A DNA stretch of 64,000 nucleotides, from NCBI RefSeq assembly GCF_013369485.1, contig NZ_JABWEB010000012.1, positions 106,450 to 170,449 on the forward strand. The letters run 5' to 3'. A program made the translations under genes and the position numbers. Shown here in pieces: positions 1-8,779 of the stretch. Below the pieces are notes generated by a model that worked only from the letters and a program-made list of their open reading frames with translations, searched no databases and was not told the DNA's origin. The DNA is from Massilia sp. BJB1822 (lineage in GTDB: Bacteria > Pseudomonadota > Gammaproteobacteria > Burkholderiales > Burkholderiaceae_D). Position 1 is the first letter of the stretch, and each line of letters opens with the position of its first letter.

Positions 1-10
1 CGGAGTATCC

Positions 11-295
11 ATGAAACTCAAAAACGCAAGCCTGTCGCTTCTTCTGCTCCTGCTGTCGCAACCGGTTCTGGCCGGCGGCGGCAGCGGTCTGGAACGGGGC
101 ACCACCGTGCTCAATACCATCGCCAAGTGGATGACCGGCCTTGGCCTTGTCATTGTGACGATCGCGCTGATGGTGGTGGGCTTCCGCATGGTATTCCAGG
201 CCGCAGAATGGAAGGATGTGGCGCCGGTCTTCTGGGGCGGCGTGCTGATCGGCGGCGCTGGCACCCTTGCCTCCTTGTTCATCACGGGCGCTTGA
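11..295 (+). CDS. virB2: VirB2-type major pilin of a type IV secretion system
   Basis: 94 aa. The long N-terminal signal (about residues 1-21, ending QPVLA before GGGSG) is followed by two hydrophobic helices, about 36-58 and 67-92, the standard TrbC/VirB2 layout. Processed monomers form the T4SS pilus and are stored in the inner membrane. The start at 11 follows a GGAG at 2-5. It is the first visible gene of the virB operon; whatever precedes it (for example virB1) lies outside the window. The predicted mature N-terminus (A)GGGSG resembles the AGSSG start of F pilin, which is notable because a traX gene closes this operon. Assignment rests on size, topology and position directly before virB3/virB4. 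Confidence 0.9.
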   Translation: MKLKNASLSLLLLLLSQPVLAGGGSGLERGTTVLNTIAKWMTGLGLVIVTIALMVVGFRMVFQAAEWKDVAPVFWGGVLIGGAGTLASLFITGA

Positions 296-298
296 GCC

Positions 299-619
299 AT
301 GGCTTACGAAGACGTGGTTTTCAAAGGCGCGACGCGGCCGGCCATGATGCTGGGCGTACCCATCATCCCCCTCATCATCGTGGTCGGCCTGCATTTGATG
401 GTGGCCGTTTGGGCCATGGTGCTGGTGAACATATTCGTTAGCTTCGTCATTGTGGCGGCCTGCGTGCTGAATGTGTTCTTTCTGCGCCATATCAGCTCGA
501 ACGACGAGCAGCGCCTGAACCAGTACCTGCTGCGCATGAAAAGCATTCCCGGCCGCCGCAACAAGGCTTACTGGGGCGCGCACAGCGTCTCGCCTTGCGA
601 CTACCGGAGGCGCGTATGA
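299..619 (+). CDS. virB3: VirB3-type inner-membrane T4SS protein
   Basis: 106 aa, starting 4 bases after virB2 ends. Two adjacent hydrophobic segments (about residues 17-60) follow an N-terminal motif 'VFKGATRPAMMLGVP' that is typical of VirB3/TrbD proteins. VirB3 works with VirB4 at the inner-membrane base of the machine. Its stop codon overlaps the virB4 start (ATGA at 616-619), so the two are translationally coupled. Separate virB3 and virB4 genes are the normal arrangement in P-type systems; some relatives fuse them. Confidence 0.88.
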   Translation: MAYEDVVFKGATRPAMMLGVPIIPLIIVVGLHLMVAVWAMVLVNIFVSFVIVAACVLNVFFLRHISSNDEQRLNQYLLRMKSIPGRRNKAYWGAHSVSPCDYRRRV

Positions 620-3003
620 AGGACGGCTTCGCACCCACGCTGGAACTGGCGGCCAAGGAAGACCGCATCAGCAATCATTTGCCTTTTTCCGCCCGCGTGA
701 CGGAGAACGTGGTGTCGACCCGGGGCGGCGACTTCATGAGCACCTGGTCCATCAGCGGGCTTTCCTTCGAGGGACTGAGCTACGCCGAGGCTTATGCCAA
801 GATGGAGGCGCTGAATCTGCTGGTGCGCAGCCTGTCGAACGGCAAATATGCGTTCTGGGTGCATCGCATCCGGCGCGCCGCCAGCGATGCCTTGTCCCTG
901 CCGCCGAGCGGCTTTGCGCGCCGCTTCCTGCAAAAGTACTATGACCGCCTGGGCGCGGGCGGCATGATGTCGACCGAAATCTTCCTGACGGTGATTTATC
1001 GTCCCCAGCCCCAGCGCGCCACCGGCTTGCTGGGCAAGATCGGACGCACCTTGGAGGACATTGCGCACGAACAGGCCGAAGCGCTCGACATCATGGATAC
1101 CCTGCATCAGCAGGTGTGCCGCACGCTGGAAGCTTATGGACCGCAGCGCCTGGGCGAGTATGAGCAGCAGTCGATTCGCTATAGCCGCCAGCAGGAATTT
1201 TATGCCTATCTGCTGAACGGCCATTGGTGGCGCATTCCCGTCAAGGATGTGCCCTTGTACAAATACCTGCCGATGGCGCGCGTCCTGTTCGGCAATGAGG
1301 TGGTGGAAACGCGCAGCAGCCTCGGTTCGACTTTTTCAACCTTCATCGATATCAAGGATTACGCCGACTTTTCCCATCCCGGCATTCTGAACACCATGCT
1401 CAGTCTTCCGCACGAGTATGTGGAGACGCATTCCTTCTCGCCCATGAATGTACTGGATGCGAAAGCCGCGCTGACCCTGCAGCGCAACCGCATGATCAGC
1501 GCCAACGATAATTCGGCGAGCCAGCTGGTGCAATTGAACGATGCCCTGGACGGCGTCGCCAGCGGCAATTTCACGCTGGGCGAGTACCACTACAGCCTGC
1601 AGGTGAAGTCGGCCAGCGTGGAGGGCATCAAGGCGGCGCGTTCGGCGGCCATCGAAGCCTTGCAGAGCGCCGGCTTCCTGGCGGTGCCGGTCGACCTGGT
1701 GACCGACCATGCCTATTTTGCCCAGCTGCCGGCCAACTGGCGCTCGCGGCCCCGTTCCGCGCATCTGAGTTCGCGCAACTTCACGGGACTGTGCGCCATG
1801 CACAACTTCACCCTGGGCAAGCGCGACGCCAATCCCTGGGGCGAGGCGGTGACGATCCTGCGTTCGCCGGCGGCCCAGCCTTTCTACTTCAATTTTCATG
1901 CCACGCCGGTGGGCGAGGATTCCGTCGGCGCTTCGGCGCTTGGCAACTGCCAGATCATCGGCCAGTCGGGCGGCGGCAAGACGGTCCTGGCCCTGTTCCT
2001 GATGATGAATCTGTACAAGTACGGCACGCAGATGGTGTTCTTCGACAAGGACCGCGGCGCCGAAATCGCTGTGCGCGCGGCGGGCGGCCAATACCTGTCG
2101 CTGGAACGCGGCAAGCCGACCGGCTTCAATCCCTTCAAGATGGAAACCAGTGAAACCAATATCCTGTTCTGGGACGACCTGGTCAAGTTCTGCACCCTGA
2201 TTCCCGGCGCGCCGCATTCGCCGCGCGAGGAAGCGGAAATCTCCCATGCGGTGCGGGCGGTGGCGCTGCTGCCGGCGGCCATGCGCGGTTTCAGCGCGGT
2301 GATGCAAAACCTGCCCAACGTGGATGCCAACAGCGTGGCCGAACGCCTGCGCAAATGGTGCTCCGACGGCCCGCTGGGTTGGGCGCTCGACTGCAGCGAA
2401 GACTTGCTGCAGTTCGATTCCAGCCGCAGCTATGGCTTCGACTACACCGAGCTGCTGGAAGACGCGCAGACCTGTCCGGCGATCATGATGTATCTGATGT
2501 ACCGGGTCGAGTCGCTGATCGACGGGCGCCGCTTCGCCTTCTTCATGGATGAGTACTGGAAGGCGCTGTCGGTGTCGTATTTCGAGGATTTCGCCAAGAA
2601 CAAGCAGAAGACCATCCGTAAGCAGAATGGCTTCGGCGTGTACATGACGCAAAGCCCGTCCGACACCCTGCGCAGCCCGATCGCGCGCGCGCTGATCGAG
2701 CAGACCGCCACCTTCATCTTCCTGCCCAATCCGACCGCCGACTACGGCGACTACGTGGATGGCTTCAAGCTGACGGAAACCGAGTTCGAGCTGCTCAAGA
2801 GCCTGGGCGAGGGATCGCGCATGTTCCTGATCAAGCAAGGCAACAGCGCCGCCATCGCGACGCTGGATTTGAATGGCTTCAGCGACGAGCTGAAGATTTT
2901 GTCCGGCACCACGGCCAACGTCGCCAGGCTCGATGCCTTGCGCGCCCGCCATGGCGACCATCCCGACCAATGGATTACCCCCTTTTTGGAGGAAGTACGA
3001 TGA
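616..3003 (+). CDS. virB4: VirB4 ATPase of the type IV secretion system
   Basis: 795 aa from the ATG at 616, chosen because GGAGG lies at 606-610 and the ATG overlaps the virB3 stop; an upstream in-frame TTG at 595 has no such support. VirB4 is the conserved hexameric ATPase that powers pilus assembly and substrate transfer at the inner membrane. Visible motifs are Walker A GQSGGGKT (Lys455) and Walker B FFMDE (Asp645-Glu646), followed by the KQNGFGVYMTQSP segment common in the family. Length fits the usual ~790-820 aa. It overlaps virB5 by an ATGA. Confidence 0.95.
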   Translation: MKDGFAPTLELAAKEDRISNHLPFSARVTENVVSTRGGDFMSTWSISGLSFEGLSYAEAYAKMEALNLLVRSLSNGKYAFWVHRIRRAASDALSLPPSGFARRFLQKYYDRLGAGGMMSTEIFLTVIYRPQPQRATGLLGKIGRTLEDIAHEQAEALDIMDTLHQQVCRTLEAYGPQRLGEYEQQSIRYSRQQEFYAYLLNGHWWRIPVKDVPLYKYLPMARVLFGNEVVETRSSLGSTFSTFIDIKDYADFSHPGILNTMLSLPHEYVETHSFSPMNVLDAKAALTLQRNRMISANDNSASQLVQLNDALDGVASGNFTLGEYHYSLQVKSASVEGIKAARSAAIEALQSAGFLAVPVDLVTDHAYFAQLPANWRSRPRSAHLSSRNFTGLCAMHNFTLGKRDANPWGEAVTILRSPAAQPFYFNFHATPVGEDSVGASALGNCQIIGQSGGGKTVLALFLMMNLYKYGTQMVFFDKDRGAEIAVRAAGGQYLSLERGKPTGFNPFKMETSETNILFWDDLVKFCTLIPGAPHSPREEAEISHAVRAVALLPAAMRGFSAVMQNLPNVDANSVAERLRKWCSDGPLGWALDCSEDLLQFDSSRSYGFDYTELLEDAQTCPAIMMYLMYRVESLIDGRRFAFFMDEYWKALSVSYFEDFAKNKQKTIRKQNGFGVYMTQSPSDTLRSPIARALIEQTATFIFLPNPTADYGDYVDGFKLTETEFELLKSLGEGSRMFLIKQGNSAAIATLDLNGFSDELKILSGTTANVARLDALRARHGDHPDQWITPFLEEVR

Positions 3004-3686
3004 AAAAAACCGTTTTTGGCACAGCCCTGCTGATGCTCTTTGCCACTCTGCCTGCCGGCATGGCGCATGCGGCAGGCCAGGAAACGCCGCCTGCCAGCCC
3101 GCAACCGGTATACGACAAGGACGTGTTCGGGAAGGTCGAACTGCTGGTCGAGCAGTCCGGCAAGAATACGACCGCCGTCACCAATATGGATAACACGCTC
3201 AAGAATGCGGTGACGCGCAAGCGCGAGATGGGTGGCCTGGCCGATACCAGGAACCTGCGCAACGGGATCGTGGCCACGCCTGCCATGGATGAGGAGATCG
3301 ACAAGATCGCCAAGGACGTGGAGCGGCTGCGCTGCAAAAAATTCAGCGAACCGTCGCAGAACAAGATGTGCCGCGACGTCGAGCTGTCGTCCCTCAACCT
3401 GATCAAGACGCTGCGCACCAATATTGCGAACAGCCAGCAGCGCAATACGGTGATCGAAACCCTGCTCGCTGAATTGAACAAGGTGGGGGATACGAACTTG
3501 AAGGAGGCCGCCGACCTGCAGGTCCGCATCCAGACCGAAATTGCGCTGCTGCAGAACGAGAAAAACATGGTGGACATGGCCATTGTGAAGAACGAGCAGC
3601 AAATGCGCCTGTATAACCAGCTGCTGATCTCGATGCAGAAGAAAAGCCCGGGCGATCCTACCGGAACCTATTTCCGGATCAAGTAA
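3000..3686 (+). CDS. virB5: VirB5-type minor pilin / T4SS surface component
   Basis: 228 aa from ATG 3000, which overlaps the virB4 stop (ATGA). Residues 1-24 form a Sec signal peptide ending AHA-A. The mature part is mostly helical and charged, as in VirB5/TraC proteins that sit at the pilus tip and mediate contact. Sequence conservation in this family is low, so the call leans on the signal peptide, length and position between virB4 and virB6. A 33-bp gap with GAGGAG separates it from virB6. Confidence 0.75.
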   Translation: MKKTVFGTALLMLFATLPAGMAHAAGQETPPASPQPVYDKDVFGKVELLVEQSGKNTTAVTNMDNTLKNAVTRKREMGGLADTRNLRNGIVATPAMDEEIDKIAKDVERLRCKKFSEPSQNKMCRDVELSSLNLIKTLRTNIANSQQRNTVIETLLAELNKVGDTNLKEAADLQVRIQTEIALLQNEKNMVDMAIVKNEQQMRLYNQLLISMQKKSPGDPTGTYFRIK

Positions 3687-3719
3687 GTAGTCTAGAACGC
3701 TAAGCAACGAGGAGCGGCG

Positions 3720-4889
3720 ATGCCATTTGAAGTCTTTCAGACCGTCAGCGTAAGGATTCTCGAATTTGCGGCGGATGCTAAAACGATCAGCGGCAATTTT
3801 GTGACGATGGTCATTCCCATCCTCCAGGCCGGCCTGGCATTGCAGATTGTTCTGCATGGCTACCGGATCATTCGGGGAGAGGGGGGGCAGCATCACATGC
3901 TTGATGTGTTCTCCCGAAGTTTGCGGGCCTTCCTGGTATTCAGCATGGCCCTCGCTGCCGGGGCGTATGAGGACAATGTCCATCAGCTCATTCTGGGCCT
4001 GGGCAACGATGCGCTGGTGGGTTTCGGTGGCCAGCCTGGACTGAACAAGTATCAGCAGGTCGACGCCGCGATGCAGGCGGGCTTCGATGCTTTCGACAAG
4101 ATCGTAGCCTGGGGACATGACCATATCGGCATTGGCTTCATCTATATCGATATCAGCGGCATATGGGCGATCCTGGCCGGTGCGGTCATGATCCTGATCA
4201 TCCTGTTCCTGGGCGTGATCGCCTGCGCCGAACTGCTGGTGGTTGATTTCGCCTTGGCCATCATCTTTGGCATCGGCCCGCTGTTCGTTGCCTGCTATGC
4301 CTTCGAGGCGACTGCGCGCTTTTTCGACACCTGGCTGTCCGGCGTCCTGAAATGGCTGTTTACGGCGGTTGTCATCACCATCACGGTATTGCTGGCGGTG
4401 AAGGTGCTGCAACGATTTACCAGCGAGATTACGGAGCCCAGCAATCTGAATCAGATCCTGCTGGTCATCCTGTCGGCTTCGGCGGCGACGGTGGTGCTGA
4501 TCATGATTGTGTTGCGGGCGCCGACCATTGCCACCGATCTGGTGGGCGGCATAGGACTGAACTCCATGGCTGGCCGGGTCGGCTCCGCCATCTCGAACAC
4601 CTTGAAGGGCGCCGCGAAGGGCGGCATTTCGGGCGCCATGAAAGGCGGCGAGGGCGGCAAGAAGGGCGCCATCATGGGCGCGTTCGGCATGTCGCCCAAC
4701 CGCACCTGGAAAGGCGAGGAGAGCGGGAGGAAGCCGGGCAGCGACTCGGAGAAGGATGGCGCTGCGGGCGGGGGAAATGGACCGGGCGGCGGCGGCGGGG
4801 GAGGTGGACCGGGAGGCGCGGCGGTCAGATCGGCCGAAGCGAATAATCCGCAGGGCAGGCCAAGGGCGTCAGGCGGGACAACAGGATAG
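3720..4889 (+). CDS. virB6: VirB6/TrbL-type polytopic T4SS membrane protein
   Basis: 389 aa. At least five strongly hydrophobic segments lie between residues 20 and 275, including the long stretch around 140-190 and the pair around 205-260. VirB6 forms part of the inner-membrane channel. The last ~100 residues are different: Gly/Lys-rich and then a Gly-rich, low-complexity tail, predicted to be disordered. The start at 3720 has GAGGAGCG just upstream. The family call rests on topology and on the location between virB5 and the virB7-like gene. Confidence 0.85.
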   Translation: MPFEVFQTVSVRILEFAADAKTISGNFVTMVIPILQAGLALQIVLHGYRIIRGEGGQHHMLDVFSRSLRAFLVFSMALAAGAYEDNVHQLILGLGNDALVGFGGQPGLNKYQQVDAAMQAGFDAFDKIVAWGHDHIGIGFIYIDISGIWAILAGAVMILIILFLGVIACAELLVVDFALAIIFGIGPLFVACYAFEATARFFDTWLSGVLKWLFTAVVITITVLLAVKVLQRFTSEITEPSNLNQILLVILSASAATVVLIMIVLRAPTIATDLVGGIGLNSMAGRVGSAISNTLKGAAKGGISGAMKGGEGGKKGAIMGAFGMSPNRTWKGEESGRKPGSDSEKDGAAGGGNGPGGGGGGGGPGGAAVRSAEANNPQGRPRASGGTTG

Positions 4890-4898
4890 GAGTGAAGC

Positions 4899-5093
4899 AT
4901 GAAAAAACTGATGTGGGCAGTAGTTGTTTTGACGCTGGGCGGCTGCGCCAGCAAGCCGCCGGAGCTGCTGTTCGCCGACGGCAGCGAGCGCGTGCCGGTC
5001 AACCAGCGGCACGTCGCGGCACCGGCCGTGCCAGCCGATCCGGCCGCGGCATCGTCCGCGCCGTCCGGCAAGCCTCATGAAAACCACCTATAA
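4899..5093 (+). CDS. virB7: VirB7-like small lipoprotein
   Basis: 64 aa. The signal ends in a clear lipobox, TLGGCAS, so Cys17 is predicted to be lipidated and the mature protein is only ~48 residues. It carries the ELLFADGSERVPVN segment and ends Ala/Pro-rich. VirB7 lipoproteins bind VirB9 in the outer-membrane core. The short form here lacks the extra C-terminal N0-type domain of Xanthomonas-type VirB7. An AGGAG precedes the start, and virB8 follows after 12 bases. The name is by position and lipobox, since VirB7 sequences are poorly conserved. Confidence 0.7.
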   Translation: MKKLMWAVVVLTLGGCASKPPELLFADGSERVPVNQRHVAAPAVPADPAAASSAPSGKPHENHL

Positions 5094-5105
5094 AAGGATC
5101 TGGAT

Positions 5106-5813
5106 ATGTTTCGATTCAAGCGTGCGCCAGCCGGCGAAGTCCGGGAAGTAGCGAAGCTGAGCTGGGAAGCCGATATCGTTCTCAACGAGCGCCGTTCGCG
5201 CCTGATCGCCTGGCGCGTGGCGGGCATCTCCATGGTGCTGGTGATGCTGATGGTGGTCAGCCTGATGCTGCTGATTCCCCTCAAACAGGTGGTGCCGTAT
5301 GTGGTGACGGTGGACCGCCTGACCGGCGAGAGCAGCATCACCAGCTCGGGCAAGGATTTTGTCGCCAATAGCACTTTGAACGACAAGCACTGGATCAAGA
5401 GCTTTCTGATTGCCCGCGAACGCTACAACTACCAGCTGCTGCAGCATGACTATGACACGGTCAAGTCGCTGGCCGGCGACGCTACCTGGAAAAGCTACTC
5501 CAAGCTGTATGAAGGCAGCAATGCGCGCGACACGGTGCTGGCCGAGAACACGGAAATGCTGCCGACTGTGCTCAGCATCACGCTGCATAACAATGGCACG
5601 GCGACGGCGCGCTATGAGCTGCGCACTCGCAATTTGCGCAATCCCGAAGATGTGGTGCTGACGCGCCATGTGGCGACGCTGCGCTACCGCTACCAGGCCC
5701 AGAGCGGCAAGCGTGAGTTCGAGATGATCGACAATCCGCTTGGCTTTACCGTCGAAGGCTATCAGACCGATCCCGAGTTCATCACCAAGACCGCCGAAGG
5801 AGCCAAGCCATGA
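5106..5813 (+). CDS. virB8: VirB8 inner-membrane T4SS assembly factor
   Basis: 235 aa. A cytoplasmic N-terminus (~35 residues) is followed by one membrane helix (about 39-62) and a periplasmic NTF2-like domain. The sequence just past the helix, PLKQVVPYVVTVDRLTG, is characteristic of VirB8/TrbF. The protein nucleates assembly with VirB9 and VirB10. AAAAGGAT precedes the start at 5106. Its stop overlaps the virB9 ATG (ATGA at 5810-5813). Confidence 0.93.
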   Translation: MFRFKRAPAGEVREVAKLSWEADIVLNERRSRLIAWRVAGISMVLVMLMVVSLMLLIPLKQVVPYVVTVDRLTGESSITSSGKDFVANSTLNDKHWIKSFLIARERYNYQLLQHDYDTVKSLAGDATWKSYSKLYEGSNARDTVLAENTEMLPTVLSITLHNNGTATARYELRTRNLRNPEDVVLTRHVATLRYRYQAQSGKREFEMIDNPLGFTVEGYQTDPEFITKTAEGAKP

Positions 5814-6580
5814 TGCGCCGTCTGACCTTGGCATTGCTGTGGAGCGCCGCAGGCGCCTGCGCCGCCGCCGACACGATGTTCGAACCCGAGGACGAGGCGC
5901 GCCGCGTCGAGCTGGTGAGCTATTCGCCCGACAAGGTGGTGAAGGTGGGGGCCATCATCGACCAGCCCTTCCTGATCGAATTCGGCGGCGGCGAGCAGCT
6001 GGAAGAAGTGGCCGGCGGCGCGGTGGGCGGCTGGGAGGTGCACAAGAAAGGCAACCGCCTGTTTGTCCTGGCGCGCAAGGATTCGAAATACACGACCTTG
6101 CTGGTGACGACCAGCAAACGCTCCTATGTGTTCGACCTGATGCCGAAGCAGTCCACGCCGCAGAACTTCAAGCAGCGCCGTTCGAAGATCGTCTTCACCT
6201 ATCCGGTGGCGACGCCGCTGCCCGCGCCGGTTCCGGCGCCCGGCCCGCGCAACCACAATTATTCGATGCAGACGGTGGCCCTGCAGGCCGATATCCGGCC
6301 CAGCGAAGTGTATGACGATGGACGCTTCACCTGGCTGCGCTTTCCCGGCAATGTCGAAGTGCCGGTCATTTACAAGAGCGAGCCGGGCAAGCGCGAGGAA
6401 ATGCTGGTCAACCACCATATGGAAGGCGAATACGTGGTCATGCACGCCATCGCGCCGCTGTGGAATCTGCGCCTGGCTGGCTCGATGATCGGCGTCTTCA
6501 ACGACAGCTACGAGCGGCGCGGCAGCGCAAACCAGGATGGCACCACCATTCCTGGCCTGGTGCGGGAGAGCAAGCCATGA
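5810..6580 (+). CDS. virB9: VirB9 outer-membrane core-complex protein
   Basis: 256 aa with an N-terminal signal peptide (cleavage expected near residues 18-20, AGACAAAD). The CagX/VirB9 signature parts are present: the N-terminal beta domain and the C-terminal segment DDGRFTWLRFPGN, which in family members contacts VirB7 and VirB10. VirB9 lines the periplasmic and outer-membrane channel. It overlaps virB8 upstream and virB10 downstream (ATGA at 6577-6580). Confidence 0.93.
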   Translation: MMRRLTLALLWSAAGACAAADTMFEPEDEARRVELVSYSPDKVVKVGAIIDQPFLIEFGGGEQLEEVAGGAVGGWEVHKKGNRLFVLARKDSKYTTLLVTTSKRSYVFDLMPKQSTPQNFKQRRSKIVFTYPVATPLPAPVPAPGPRNHNYSMQTVALQADIRPSEVYDDGRFTWLRFPGNVEVPVIYKSEPGKREEMLVNHHMEGEYVVMHAIAPLWNLRLAGSMIGVFNDSYERRGSANQDGTTIPGLVRESKP

Positions 6581-7749
6581 GCGAGCCTATCGTCAAGCAA
6601 GAAGCGGAACAGGATTACGATCCGCACCGCTTCAGCGCAGAGCCGAAACGCAAGCCGAACAAGACGGTCCTCATCATCATCGTCGCCTTCGTGGTGCTCA
6701 TGACCCTGATCGGCGCATCGGTGTTCATTACCCGGCAATACCTGAGCGACTATATGGCCGAACGCGCTGAGCGCCGCAAGGAAGAGCAGGAGATGAAGAA
6801 CGCCAACGAGGAAAAGGGCCGCAAGGGCAAGGTCTTCGGCGCCGGCTCCGGCGCCAGCGGGTCGGCCCTGCCGGCGCGCTTCGGCAAGGGCGACGAAGCC
6901 AAGAACCCCGACGCGGATGCGGCGGCGATTCCGCTCTTGCGCGACAAGGCGCCGCCGCCTGCCGCGCCTGCGCCGGTGGTTCCCGTCGCGCCACCGCCAC
7001 CGCCGCCGCCGCCTTTGATGGCGCCCGCCGCATCGCTTGCCGGCGGCGGCCTGGCCGGCAGCGTGGCGGCTGAACCGGCGCAAAAGCGCCCCGCCAATGT
7101 GCAGGAGCTGGCCGCGCAGAGGGCGTTGACGGCGGCGCTGACGGCCACGCCCCAAGTCAGCGCTGCCAATCTGGGCAACCGCTCGTATCTGCTGGCGCGC
7201 GGCTCGGTCATTCCCTGCGTTCTGGAGACCCAGCTGGTGTCGAATATCGGCGGCAGTACCAGCTGCGTCCTGCCGCAGCACGTGTACTCCGACGATGGCA
7301 AGGTGCTGCTGCTGGAGAAAGGCAGTTCGATCACCGGCATCTACGAGAACAATGTGCGCACCGGCGACTCGCGCATCGCCATCCTGTGGCAGCGCATCAA
7401 GACAGCCACCGGCGTCGTGATTGACGTCGATTCGCCGGCCGCCGACCAGTTGGGCGTGATGGGGGCGCCGGGCGTGGTGGACAACCACTGGCCGGAGCGC
7501 ATCGGCGCCGCCTTCCTGCTGTCGATGGTGGAGGACGCGGTGGCGATCCAGATGTCCAAGAATGGGCAGGGCCGCAACAGCGGCTACGGCGGCGCCAGCT
7601 TCAACACCACCACCACGCTGTCGGAAAAGGTGCTGGATTCGACCATCAATATTGCGCCCACGCTGTACAAGAACAGGGGTGACAGGCTGATGGTCTATGT
7701 CAGCCGCGATCTTTGGTTCAACAATGTCTACAACGTCAAACAGCGCTAA
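6577..7749 (+). CDS. virB10: VirB10 energy-sensing channel protein
   Basis: 390 aa from ATG 6577, selected for its ATGA overlap with virB9. One membrane helix (about 30-52) is followed by a charged coiled segment (55-80), a proline-rich periplasmic spacer (about 125-150, with a run of eight prolines) and the C-terminal TrbI/VirB10 barrel domain containing LARGSVIPCVLETQL and the GASFNTTTTL segment. VirB10 spans both membranes and responds to ATP use by VirB4/VirB11/VirD4. Domain order and length match the family. Confidence 0.95.
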   Translation: MSEPIVKQEAEQDYDPHRFSAEPKRKPNKTVLIIIVAFVVLMTLIGASVFITRQYLSDYMAERAERRKEEQEMKNANEEKGRKGKVFGAGSGASGSALPARFGKGDEAKNPDADAAAIPLLRDKAPPPAAPAPVVPVAPPPPPPPPLMAPAASLAGGGLAGSVAAEPAQKRPANVQELAAQRALTAALTATPQVSAANLGNRSYLLARGSVIPCVLETQLVSNIGGSTSCVLPQHVYSDDGKVLLLEKGSSITGIYENNVRTGDSRIAILWQRIKTATGVVIDVDSPAADQLGVMGAPGVVDNHWPERIGAAFLLSMVEDAVAIQMSKNGQGRNSGYGGASFNTTTTLSEKVLDSTINIAPTLYKNRGDRLMVYVSRDLWFNNVYNVKQR

Positions 7750-7750
7750 T

Positions 7751-8779
7751 ATGATTGAAGAACAGCCGGTAATTTTGCGTCACGACGCCTCGGTCCAGGT
7801 ATTCCTGGAGCCGCTGGCCGAGTGGATGAACGATGAAGCGGTCACCGAGATCGCGGTCAACGCGCCAGGCACGGTGTGGGTGGAAAAGCGCTCGCGCTGG
7901 ACCTCTCACCCCTGTCCGCAGGCCAGCACCAGGCTGCTGAAGGCGCTGGGTACGGCGATTGCCACCTACTCGAACCAGAAATGGGATGCGGTCACGCCCA
8001 TCCTCTCGGCCTCGATGCCGGATGGTTCGCGCATCCAGCTGGTGATGCCGCCCGCCGTCAGCGAAAACTGCTATTCGCTGACCTTGCGCAAGCCGTCCTT
8101 CATCACGCGCAAGATCGGCGATTTCGCGGCGTCCGGCCTGTTTGCCCGGGTCAAGCCGATGCAGTCGGCCCTGAGCGAAGTCGAGGAAAATCTGCTGGAA
8201 CTGCTGAAGACGCGCAATTACGAGCAGTTCATGCGGCTGGCGGTGCAGTCCCGCCGCAATATCGTGGTGGCCGGCGCCACCGGTTCGGGCAAGACCACCT
8301 TCATGAAGGGGCTGGTGCATGAGATTCCGAAGGACGAACGCATCATCACCATCGAAGACGTGCGCGAACTGTTCCTGCCGCATGAGAATGCCGTGCATCT
8401 GCTGTACAGCAAGGGCGGCCAGGGCAAGTCCAACGTGCGGCCCAAGGATCTGCTGGAAAGCTGCCTGCGCATGAAGCCCGACCGCATCCTGCTGGCCGAG
8501 CTGCGCGGCGACGAGTGCCTCTACTATGTGCGCAATGCCGCCTCCGGCCACCCGGGCAGCATCACCAGCTGCCACGCCGGCACGCCGGCCCTGGCGTTCG
8601 AACAGCTGGCCATCATGATCCAGGATTCGCCGGGCGGCGCCAACCTGACCTTCGACGTCATCAAGCGCCTGCTGGTGCTGACCATCGATATCGTGGTGCA
8701 GTTCGAAAACCGGGTGGGCGAGCGCTTCATCAGCGAGATCTACTACGACCCGCGCAAAAAATTGGAGGCAATGCGATGA
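7751..8779 (+). CDS. virB11: VirB11 secretion ATPase
   Basis: 342 aa from ATG 7751, two bases after the virB10 stop. No strong ribosome site is seen there; an in-frame ATG at 7724 would overlap virB10 and is the alternative. Walker A is GATGSGKTT (Lys181). The later motifs ITIEDVRELFLP and LAELRGDE (Walker B region), and the histidine segment ASGHPGSITSCHAG, are all typical of the VirB11/PulE family. VirB11 is a hexameric traffic ATPase that switches the machine between pilus assembly and DNA or protein transfer. The stop overlaps the virD4 start (ATGA at 8776-8779). Confidence 0.95.
   Translation: MIEEQPVILRHDASVQVFLEPLAEWMNDEAVTEIAVNAPGTVWVEKRSRWTSHPCPQASTRLLKALGTAIATYSNQKWDAVTPILSASMPDGSRIQLVMPPAVSENCYSLTLRKPSFITRKIGDFAASGLFARVKPMQSALSEVEENLLELLKTRNYEQFMRLAVQSRRNIVVAGATGSGKTTFMKGLVHEIPKDERIITIEDVRELFLPHENAVHLLYSKGGQGKSNVRPKDLLESCLRMKPDRILLAELRGDECLYYVRNAASGHPGSITSCHAGTPALAFEQLAIMIQDSPGGANLTFDVIKRLLVLTIDIVVQFENRVGERFISEIYYDPRKKLEAMR

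Noticed and set aside
2751..4412. Minus-strand open frame opposite virB5 and virB6
   Set aside because: It spans several real plus-strand genes and their junctions; the sequence has no coding pattern.
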